Source: CAZKUR01 sp964556005 | GTDB lineage: Bacteria > Bacteroidota > Ignavibacteria > Ignavibacteriales > Ignavibacteriaceae | Direction: 5' to 3' | Length of the DNA stretch: 6,585 nucleotides | Assembly (NCBI GenBank): GCA_964556005.1 | Contig: CAZKUR010000139.1 | Coordinates: 1 to 6,585, forward strand | In this document: in pieces, positions 1 to 5,844 of the stretch | How the letters are laid out: each line of letters begins with the position of its first letter | How positions within the stretch are numbered: position 1 is the first letter of the stretch | Notes under the pieces: generated by a model | Database searches by the model: none | What the model saw: only the letters and a program-made list of their open reading frames with translations | Told to the model about the DNA's origin: nothing | Translations under genes and position numbers: made by a program

Positions 1-2
1 CT

Positions 3-767
3 TTTCTTGCAAATAAGAATGAATCCAACAAGGATGGTCTAACTTCATTTTTATTGGCAACAATAGATTCAATTCCTTCATCAAAAGAATTTCAGGAATC
101 TTTGATTAAAGAGTCGGCCCTGGATATTGATAAAAATATCGGGGTAAATAATTTCGATTTAGCAGACTCGGTTTATAATAAGCTTTGCAACGTTTTATCA
201 AAAGAAAAAATATCCAGTAATGAAATGCAGGATATGGAGATTGAAATAAAAGCGAACAAAATAAATAGTGAAGCAATCAGGGGTGAGTACGAAGATGCAT
301 TTTTCCAGGCTGGAAAACTAATCAATAAATATCGAAATAATGAAAACCTCCTGGACTTATATGTGCATGTCGGAAATTCATATGTAAATGACCTAGCATT
401 CTCCGGCAATTATAATAAACTAAAGATAGTTGCAGATTCTCTTTTTACTAATGCGCCTGGAATAAAATCTGTTAAAGAAAATTATGCCTTATGCAGCGTA
501 ATGTATGTTGTAAATTCAAAATTATACATAAATAAACCTAAAGAAGCAGAAAAAATTCTACTTAATGCTCACAAAAAATTACCGGGCAATATAAAAATTA
601 AAAAAGGATTAGGATTGATTTATCATGAGCTTGCAATGGCTGAAATTAGAAATAGAAATTATAAAAAAGCGATTTCCTTGTTGAAAAAGGGGCTTAAGTA
701 CGATCCCGATAGTTATGATTTGAAACATGAAATTGATTTAACAAAAGATTTATTACCTAAAAAATGA
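3..767 (+). CDS. TPR-like helical repeat protein, 5'-truncated by the window edge
   Basis: The reading frame is open from base 3 to the TAA-less upstream edge and closes at the TGA at 765-767, giving 254 visible residues with the true start outside the window. A TTG at 54 could be taken as a start, but the frame continues upstream for 17 more codons without a stop and no Shine-Dalgarno sequence precedes it. The protein is alpha-helical, rich in Lys, Asn and Ile, with no membrane segment in the visible part. The C-terminal third looks like tetratricopeptide repeats: about residues 163-196 (a K-P-K-E-A-E-K-I-L-L helix ending in a Pro-containing turn) and 200-236 (N-Y-K-K-A-I-S-L-L-K-K-G-L followed by Y-D-P-D-S), which fits the TPR helix B consensus and its Pro-containing turn. 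TPRs form protein-binding scaffolds; the partner cannot be told. An N-terminal signal peptide or other domain may lie in the missing part. The frame is certain; the TPR assignment is moderately sure and the function is unknown. Confidence 0.8.
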   Translation, partial: FLANKNESNKDGLTSFLLATIDSIPSSKEFQESLIKESALDIDKNIGVNNFDLADSVYNKLCNVLSKEKISSNEMQDMEIEIKANKINSEAIRGEYEDAFFQAGKLINKYRNNENLLDLYVHVGNSYVNDLAFSGNYNKLKIVADSLFTNAPGIKSVKENYALCSVMYVVNSKLYINKPKEAEKILLNAHKKLPGNIKIKKGLGLIYHELAMAEIRNRNYKKAISLLKKGLKYDPDSYDLKHEIDLTKDLLPKK

Positions 768-853
768 TTTTCATTTTAACATATTTATTTTCCAGGTAAA
801 CATTGGTTTTTCCCTGGTCAAAGATTACTTTTATTTTGTAAAAGTGGTGAACT

Positions 854-882
854 TTTTTGTATTTTCTGTTAAGTGATAAAAT
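854..882 (+). promoter_or_regulatory. Candidate promoter for the membrane-protein gene
   Basis: TTTTTG (854-859) and TAAAAT (877-882) are separated by exactly 17 bases, and the -10 box is preceded by TG one base upstream (874-875), an extended -10 arrangement. This would start transcription near base 889 and leave a leader of about 30 bases before the ATG at 920. No Bacteroidetes-type TAnnTTTG box was found at a suitable place. The region is AT-rich, so a chance match is quite possible. Confidence 0.33.
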
Positions 883-919
883 CCGTCTTATTTTTTATAA
901 ATAATTTAAGGAGAAAAAC

Positions 920-1483
920 ATGGTTTCTATTTTTTCTCTTTGGCTTCCTATTGTCCTTTCTGCGGTTGCTGTTTTCATCATAAGTTCATTTATTCATATG
1001 GTATTGCCTTACCATAAATCTGATTTTAAAAAGCTTCCATCTGAGAATGAAATAATAGATGCGCTTGGAAAATTTAATTTGCCTGAAGGCGAATATATGT
1101 TCCCTTATTCAACGGATTCAAAAGAACGCAATTCTAAAGAATTCAAAGATAAAATGAATAAAGGGCCATTAGGAATTTTAACAGTTTTCCCAAGCGGCCA
1201 AATGGAAATGAGCTCCAGTCTTGTAATGTGGTTTGTCTATTGTTTAATAGTTGGAATTATGGCGGCCTACATCAGCGGCCGCGCATTAACACCGGGTGTC
1301 ACTTATCTTTCGGTATTCAGATTCGTCGGTGCTACTTCATTTATCGGTTATGGACTTGCCCTTATGCAAGACAGCATCTGGTATAGAAGAAGCTGGGCTA
1401 CAACAGTCAAAAATTTATTTGATGCTTTAATTTATGCATTATTTACAGCAGGATTTTTCGGATGGTTGTGGCCGGCAATTTGA
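920..1483 (+). CDS. Conserved-looking membrane protein of unknown function, four predicted TM segments
   Basis: The 187-residue protein starts at an ATG with AAGGAG at 908-913, six bases upstream, so the start is well supported. Predicted membrane segments are about residues 5-29, 99-119, 129-149 and 166-186. Between the first and second lies a soluble domain of about 68 residues (30-98). It begins with a short basic stretch, includes the motif L-P-S-E-N-E-I-I-D-A-L, continues L-P-E-G-E-Y-M-F-P, and later has a charged Ser/Lys/Glu segment and a V-F-P-S-G-Q-M-E-M turn. Trp, Arg and Tyr cluster in the loop between segments 3 and 4 (S-I-W-Y-R-R-S-W), and the protein ends W-L-W-P-A-I right at the last helix. 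No catalytic or transport signature was recognised and I cannot name a family. It appears to be a single-gene unit, with its own candidate promoter upstream and a hairpin downstream. The role is unknown; a membrane location is likely. Confidence 0.85.
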   Translation: MVSIFSLWLPIVLSAVAVFIISSFIHMVLPYHKSDFKKLPSENEIIDALGKFNLPEGEYMFPYSTDSKERNSKEFKDKMNKGPLGILTVFPSGQMEMSSSLVMWFVYCLIVGIMAAYISGRALTPGVTYLSVFRFVGATSFIGYGLALMQDSIWYRRSWATTVKNLFDALIYALFTAGFFGWLWPAI

Positions 1484-1562
1484 TTCACAATTGATGGTTA
1501 TAAAATTCTTGTTAAAGAAAATTTAAAGCAGTGATACTAAAAAACAAAATTGTAATAATTAA

Positions 1563-1600
1563 CGATAGAAGGGCTTCATCTTTTTTGAAGCCCTTTATCG
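1563..1600. terminator. Strong hairpin terminator between convergent genes
   Basis: A 10-bp perfect stem (1569-1578 with 1586-1595, AAGGGCTTCA and its complement) closes a 7-base T-rich loop. It is extended by a further 5-bp perfect stem (1563-1567 CGATA with 1596-1600 TATCG) across a single bulged G at 1568. It sits 79 bases after the stop of the + strand gene and 82 bases past the stop of the - strand gene, so it can serve both. Neither side has a clean run of T after the stem, so intrinsic termination may be imperfect; it could also protect 3' ends. Confidence 0.7.
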
Positions 1601-1649
1601 AATCATTTCTAAATGTGGGTTTAATTCTTGATTATAAAATTCAATAGGG

Positions 1650-1688
1650 AAATTATTCTTTAATAAATTATTCTTTAATAAATTATTC
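1650..1688. repeat. 15-bp tandem repeat, 2.6 copies, spanning a stop codon
   Basis: Three successive copies of A-AATTATTCTTTAAT (two full, one partial) are identical with a period of 15 bases from 1650 to 1688. The third overlaps the end of the - strand BNR gene. Because 15 is a multiple of three, each unit on the - strand keeps the frame and repeats the TAA stop, at 1683-1685, 1668-1670 and 1653-1655, with four codons (Phe-Ile-Lys-Glu) between stops. The perfect identity suggests recent slippage or duplication. Confidence 0.9.
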
Positions 1689-4600
1689 CACTTTCCATTC
1701 TATTGATTCTATCGATTCTGAATTAAGCCCGGAATTTATTTCAGGCAGCTCATCCGTGATAATTTTTTTGAACTCATCTTTCTTATTATTAAGATCAGCG
1801 ACAAGGATATTGAGTCTTTTAATTTGAGAATCAGTCGGCCTTCCAAGATATCCAAGAACTGCTCCGTAAATGTCACCGATTTTTTCACGAAGTCTTTCCT
1901 GTCCTGATAACATATTAGTGCTTGTTGAAGTTAATTCCTTGTGGAAATCATTTAATTTTTCTGATAGAACTGTTAATTTGTTTTTTAATTCTTCATTTTC
2001 CTTTAATACTTTTATCCTGGAATTTACTGAATCTCTTAGAGTATTTACTTTTTTATCAAGAGAAGCCAAGGCTTCAAGTGCATCGTACGCTTTAGTGATT
2101 GTTTCATCCTGAAGTTGCCTATCTTCAGCAGAGAAAGGGGAATCAGGATCATTAATTAAAGATATTTTTCCAACGTAACTTTTATTTCCCTTAATAATCT
2201 TAAAAGTGTATTTTCCCGGCGGATAAGTTGGGCCGTATATTGCAGGTCCCAGAACCCCGGGAGATCTTGGAACTTTTGGAGGATCTTTTCTTATGTACCA
2301 GGAGACGCGGTTCAGGCCTTTACTTTTACCCGCAGGAAGTTTTGCTATTAATGTCCCAGTTGAATCATAGATTTCTATATACATATCCCCGAAGATATGA
2401 CGTTTTTTTAAGTAGTAAATTATCTCTGCCGTTTCACTTGGATTTTTTCCGACAAATTGATCATCGCCGGGAAAGATTTGCTGTGAGCCTGGATTTCTTA
2501 TTATCGACGGTTTGCTTTTAAGAACAACAAGATCCGAATCAAGCATATTTGGCGCCAATTCTCTTAAAGGCGTTATATCGTCTACGATAAAAATACCTCT
2601 TCCATGAGTGGCAATTATCAAATCGGATTCGGTTGGATGAATTACAAGATCGCGCACCGAGACATTTGGAGTATTTCCCGTGAATTGGCTCCATGAATTT
2701 CCGCCGTCTATTGAAACAAACAAACCGAATTCAGTACCGAGAAAAAGAAGATTAGGATTTACTGGATCTTCTTTAATTATATAAGCATAACCTTTAATGC
2801 TTTCATTAGATAAAGATATCCACGTTTTACCGAGATCTGTAGTTTTAAAAACATAAGTCTTCATATTACCATAATAGTGTCCGTCAAAAGTAACGTAGGC
2901 ACTGTTTTTGTTGAAATTACAACAAGTTACGCTTGTACACCAAAGATTTGCAGGAAGTTCTTTAATATTGCCGACAACATTTTCCCAGTTTCTTCCACTG
3001 TCTTTTGTAATCTGTAGATTTCCATCGTCAGTTCCTACCCAAATAATCATCTTATCTTTCGGAGATTCACTTATAGTTGTAATAGTACAGTAATTTTCAG
3101 CGGATGAATTGTCAATCGTCAAACCCCCTGATTCTTCCTGTTTCTCCTTTTCAGGATCGTTGGTAGTTAAGTCAGGAGATATTCTTTTCCAGCTATCACC
3201 CCTATCTGTGGATTTAAAAAGATATTCGGCTCCGACATACATTACATTTTTTTGAGTAGGACTAAATGCAACAGGACTATTCCAATTAAACCTTAGTTTT
3301 TCCTCAACTTTATCTGAGTAAGGACGTATTTCTTTTACATCGCCCGATGATTTATAATACCTCATAATTTTCCCGCCCTGCCATTGCCAATAAATAATGT
3401 TATCGTCATATCTATCAGGGAAGACATTAAAGCCGTCACCGTAACCGATATTTTTCCAGTCGCTGTTTTCGACTCCGCCAACACCGGATGAAGGGCCGTA
3501 CCAGCAGCCATTGTCCTGAAGGCCACCGTAAACGTTATATGGATTTTTATTGTCCACACTAACATGGTAAAACTGTGCAACCGGAAGATTAGGTATAAAT
3601 CTCCATGTGCTTCCTCTATCGACCGAAATATATAAACCACCGTCAGTACCTAAATAGAGTTGACTGTTGTTATTCGGATTAATCCACAGTGCATGTAAAT
3701 CGCTGTGAATTCTACCTCCTTCAACAAATGGAAAAGAAAAAGTTTTTCCGCCGTCATTACTTACACGCAATGTGAATCCGGGTTTGTAAATTCTATTTGT
3801 ATCTATAGGATCAGGCACAATTAATGAAAAGTAAAACGGACGTTCGGAAACTGCAGAACTTATATTAACTTGTTCCCAGTTTTTCCCATTATCATCCGAC
3901 CGTAAAAGAGCAGAGTTTTTTGCTTCAACTAATGCATAGACCTTCATTGGATTAACCGGTGAATATGCTACCGCAATTCTTCCTAGTTCTCCTTCAGGCA
4001 AATTGGAGGTAATTTTAATCCAGTTCATTCCCGCATTGGTTGTTTTATACAAGCCGCTGCCCGGTCCGCCTGAATTAAATGTGTAAGCTTTCCTTCTAAA
4101 TTGCCACATCCCTGCAAACAATGTATTCGGATCGGATGGATTAATTGTAAGATCCGAACATCCGGTATTTTCATCAATATATAAAATTTTATTCCACGAT
4201 TTCCCACCGTCTGTAGTTTTGTACACGCCGCGTTCTTTATTGCTGTTCCATAAATGTCCCATGACTGCTGCATAAACAATATCCGGGTTGTCCGGATCGA
4301 GTATAATTTTTGCAATTCGCTCGCTTTCTTCAAGCCCCATAAATTTCCAGTTGTCTCCGGCGTCTGTGCTTTTATAAATGCCCTTTCCAATCGAAACACT
4401 GTTTCTCACCCAGCATTCACCAGTTCCAACCCAAATTGTATCCGGATGTTTTTGGTCAATTGTAACTGAACCGATTGATTGGGTATATTTATCAAAAATA
4501 GGTTTGAATGTCGTACCGCCGTTTGTAGTTTTCCAAAGACCACCACTTGCAGAACCGGCATAAATAATTCTTGGGTCTTTATTTACTGCATCGAGACAAC

Positions 4601-4739
4601 TTATCCTGCCGCTTGTTATTGCCGGACCTATATGACGTGATTTTAACGAACCGAAAATATCCGGTGAAACTTCTGTTTTTGTCTGCGCTAAAAAGGAAGT
4701 AAAAGAGGAAACAATTAAAATAAATACTAAAAATCTCAT
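1683..4739 (-). CDS. Exported BNR/Asp-box beta-propeller protein (sortilin/Vps10-like, often named glycosyl hydrolase)
   Basis: This is a 1018-residue protein, about the usual length of the family. The ATG at 4739 follows GGAGGG (4748-4743 on the - strand), which lies inside an 8-bp palindrome CTCCGGAG. Residues 1-18 form a signal peptide, with probable cleavage before Gln19. Eleven Asp-boxes (S/T-x-D/N-x-G-x-x-W/F) are visible at about 71, 124, 175, 233, 281, 327, 372, 510, 578, 633 and 676, consistent with two adjacent beta-propellers. Family landmarks are G-G-L-Q-D-N-G (405-411), L-R-F-N-W-N-S-P-V (482-490) and A-T-H-G-R-G-I-F (710-717). Residues about 770-860 look like a beta-sandwich of the FlgD Ig-like type, and 870-1000 are helical and probably coiled coil. 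There is no T9SS sorting domain, so the protein is probably periplasmic or surface-associated by another route. Eight Cys residues could form disulfides. Such propellers bind proteins or glycans; no glycosidase active site is evident, so the hydrolase name is unproven. It may be co-transcribed with the LolA-like gene upstream. Confidence 0.92.
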   Translation of the reverse strand: MRFLVFILIVSSFTSFLAQTKTEVSPDIFGSLKSRHIGPAITSGRISCLDAVNKDPRIIYAGSASGGLWKTTNGGTTFKPIFDKYTQSIGSVTIDQKHPDTIWVGTGECWVRNSVSIGKGIYKSTDAGDNWKFMGLEESERIAKIILDPDNPDIVYAAVMGHLWNSNKERGVYKTTDGGKSWNKILYIDENTGCSDLTINPSDPNTLFAGMWQFRRKAYTFNSGGPGSGLYKTTNAGMNWIKITSNLPEGELGRIAVAYSPVNPMKVYALVEAKNSALLRSDDNGKNWEQVNISSAVSERPFYFSLIVPDPIDTNRIYKPGFTLRVSNDGGKTFSFPFVEGGRIHSDLHALWINPNNNSQLYLGTDGGLYISVDRGSTWRFIPNLPVAQFYHVSVDNKNPYNVYGGLQDNGCWYGPSSGVGGVENSDWKNIGYGDGFNVFPDRYDDNIIYWQWQGGKIMRYYKSSGDVKEIRPYSDKVEEKLRFNWNSPVAFSPTQKNVMYVGAEYLFKSTDRGDSWKRISPDLTTNDPEKEKQEESGGLTIDNSSAENYCTITTISESPKDKMIIWVGTDDGNLQITKDSGRNWENVVGNIKELPANLWCTSVTCCNFNKNSAYVTFDGHYYGNMKTYVFKTTDLGKTWISLSNESIKGYAYIIKEDPVNPNLLFLGTEFGLFVSIDGGNSWSQFTGNTPNVSVRDLVIHPTESDLIIATHGRGIFIVDDITPLRELAPNMLDSDLVVLKSKPSIIRNPGSQQIFPGDDQFVGKNPSETAEIIYYLKKRHIFGDMYIEIYDSTGTLIAKLPAGKSKGLNRVSWYIRKDPPKVPRSPGVLGPAIYGPTYPPGKYTFKIIKGNKSYVGKISLINDPDSPFSAEDRQLQDETITKAYDALEALASLDKKVNTLRDSVNSRIKVLKENEELKNKLTVLSEKLNDFHKELTSTSTNMLSGQERLREKIGDIYGAVLGYLGRPTDSQIKRLNILVADLNNKKDEFKKIITDELPEINSGLNSESIESIEWKVE

Positions 4740-4766
4740 ATTCCCTCCGGAGTTAATATTAAAATT

Positions 4767-4842
4767 AATAGTTCACGGATTTATTAAAATGAGTTAAGAT
4801 TGAAAAGCATCAAGGTTAATCAACTTATATCCATGAACTATT
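4767..4842 (-). repeat. Inverted repeat with 14-bp arms in the leader of the BNR gene
   Basis: AATAGTTCACGGAT (4767-4780) is the inverse complement of ATCCATGAACTATT (4829-4842) except at one position, with 48 bases between. In + strand RNA the odd position is an A-C mismatch. In - strand RNA, the sense strand of both flanking genes, it becomes a G-U wobble, so all 14 positions pair. The enclosed segment can form a weaker inner stem. No T-run follows, so it does not look like an ordinary terminator. It could be an RNA leader structure or two half-sites for a regulator. Confidence 0.5.
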
Positions 4843-4868
4843 TATTCAAAAATGTTTTGATTAAAAAC

Positions 4869-5606
4869 TTAATCTTTTTTTTGTTTGGTTACGGAACTTA
4901 TTTCAAAGATTGAATCATCTATATCTTGATTTATGATTACGGAATCGATTACCATTTGTCCAACCGTATTGCCTGCAACTTTAATTTCCGAACTAAAGGG
5001 AAAAATTATCCCTTCAACAGGTTTATAATTACTATAAACCATTTCAGCTTCCCGCTCAACACCTTTTATTTTAATTTTTGATACAGTTTTAAGAATTACA
5101 AAATTGTCGGCATCCATGTAATGAATATAGACATTGCCGTTAGGTTTTGTCAGTTTCAATAGAAAAACCTTCTGGCCGTCAAAATCATCTGTGCCTGTCA
5201 GTTCAAGTGTGTAGCCTTTTTCTTTGTAGTTATATAACATACCGTCAAGATCGGCTCCTTCCTTTAATTCATCTGTTACTTCTTTGGTTGCAGGTTGAGG
5301 TAGAGTATCACCTAACATAGGATTTAACTGCCAGGATTGTTTACCGTTGTAAGCTGTTATGGAAGTAAGGCCTTGTATTGTCGCTTCCGATCTCATCTTG
5401 TTGGGGCGTTTAACATACTGTATGAATAGTATTTCAATTCCACTTTGCTGCATTTTTCCTTTTGTGATTAAACTTTGAACTTCAGAAAGCTTATCCTGTC
5501 CGATAGTTTGAAAATGCTTTGCCAGGATTTCTTCAAGAGTTTGAGCATGAATAGTTAAACAGGAAAGCAAAAATATTGCGGAGAGAATATAAAATAATTT
5601 TTTCAT
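4869..5606 (-). CDS. Exported LolA/LolB-fold protein, outer-membrane lipoprotein-sorting-like
   Basis: This 245-residue protein starts at an ATG preceded by GGAGG (5620-5616), nine bases upstream. Residues 1-21 form a signal peptide (M-K-K, hydrophobic core, then I-H-A before Gln22). A Cys at 16 in L-L-S-C resembles a lipobox, but it is followed by more hydrophobic residues and a better signal peptidase I site, so a soluble periplasmic form is preferred. The mature part has the pattern of LolA-like beta-sheet proteins: an early helix (L-E-E-I-L-A-K-H-F) with G-Q-D-K-L, then strands I-T-K-G-K-M, V-K-R-P-N-K-M-R-S-E, A-Y-N-G-K-Q-S-W-Q-L, a helical E-L-K-E-G-A-D segment, then F-D-G-Q-K-V-F-L-L-K-L and Y-K-P-V-E-G-I-I-F-P. 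LolA and LolB carry lipoproteins across the periplasm; relatives like this one probably bind lipids or other hydrophobic ligands. Its substrate is unknown. A run of eight A near the 3' end (4875-4882) encodes part of Q-K-K-D. Confidence 0.85.
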   Translation of the reverse strand: MKKLFYILSAIFLLSCLTIHAQTLEEILAKHFQTIGQDKLSEVQSLITKGKMQQSGIEILFIQYVKRPNKMRSEATIQGLTSITAYNGKQSWQLNPMLGDTLPQPATKEVTDELKEGADLDGMLYNYKEKGYTLELTGTDDFDGQKVFLLKLTKPNGNVYIHYMDADNFVILKTVSKIKIKGVEREAEMVYSNYKPVEGIIFPFSSEIKVAGNTVGQMVIDSVIINQDIDDSIFEISSVTKQKKD

Positions 5607-5637
5607 TGAATGTTTCCTCCTCTTAATTAGTTTTATA

Positions 5638-5667
5638 GTTATGTGTAAAATATAAAGAACACTTCAA
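5638..5667 (-). promoter_or_regulatory. Weak candidate promoter for the LolA-like gene
   Basis: On the - strand TTGAAG (5667-5662) is followed after 18 bases by CATAAC (5643-5638), each matching four of six consensus positions of a sigma-70 promoter. It lies about 30 bases upstream of the start codon and just ahead of the Shine-Dalgarno sequence. Such matches are frequent in AT-rich DNA, and the sigma factor preference of this organism is unknown. A second TTGACT lies further upstream without a convincing -10 box. Confidence 0.2.
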
Positions 5668-5756
5668 AAAATAAAACCTTTTCTGAAATTAGGAATAAAA
5701 TTTGTTTAAGTAATTATCTAATAGAAAAGTCAACTGAATGGAATGAAATATTAATT

Positions 5757-5800
5757 AAAAAGCCGGAAGCATATCAATAAATACAAAATGCATCCGGCTT
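5757..5800 (-). terminator. Rho-independent terminator of the T9SS phosphoesterase-like gene
   Basis: Arms 5760-5772 and 5788-5800 (AAGCCGGA-A-GCAT and complement) pair over 13 positions with one internal mismatch (5768 against 5792) around a 15-base loop. On the - strand the GC-rich stem ends in CTTTTT at 5762-5757, a typical U-tract. It sits 45 bases past the stop codon at 5845 and about 150 bases before the start of the next - strand gene, so it separates the two transcription units. Confidence 0.8.
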
Positions 5801-5844
5801 AAAGAAGAACCACAGCCTAATAAATTTAGGTTGAAATTCAGGTA

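Noticed and set aside
173..409. A 78-residue - strand open frame inside the TPR-like gene
   Set aside because: It is antisense to a frame with coherent helical-repeat coding pattern and has no ribosome-binding site of note; the hydrophobic Ile/Ser-rich sequence is what AT-rich antisense gives.
792..817. Possible terminator after the TPR-like gene (CCAGG with CCTGG)
   Set aside because: Only 5 bp plus a separate 4-bp inner stem pair, with unequal internal bulges and no T-run directly after it. Too weak to call.
1262..1282. GC-rich direct repeat GCGGCC in the membrane-protein gene
   Set aside because: It is simply codons for Ala-Ala and Gly-Arg-Ala in a transmembrane helix and following loop; two six-base matches are not significant.
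1870..2521. Open frames on the + strand antisense to the BNR gene (1870-2112 and 2228-2521)
   Set aside because: They lie entirely inside a full-length gene with clear domain structure, have no convincing ribosome-binding sites and encode low-complexity Phe/Ser/Leu-rich or basic peptides typical of antisense translation.
3362..4399. Open frames on the - strand in another frame of the BNR gene (3362-3640 and 4025-4399)
   Set aside because: They overlap the in-frame Asp-box coding sequence on the same strand and show no family-like pattern; they are out-of-frame readings.
5555..5566. Lipobox-like L-L-S-C in the signal sequence of the LolA-like protein
   Set aside because: Leu at -2 is atypical, no short hydrophilic segment follows the Cys, and a better signal peptidase I site (I-H-A before Gln) lies six residues downstream.
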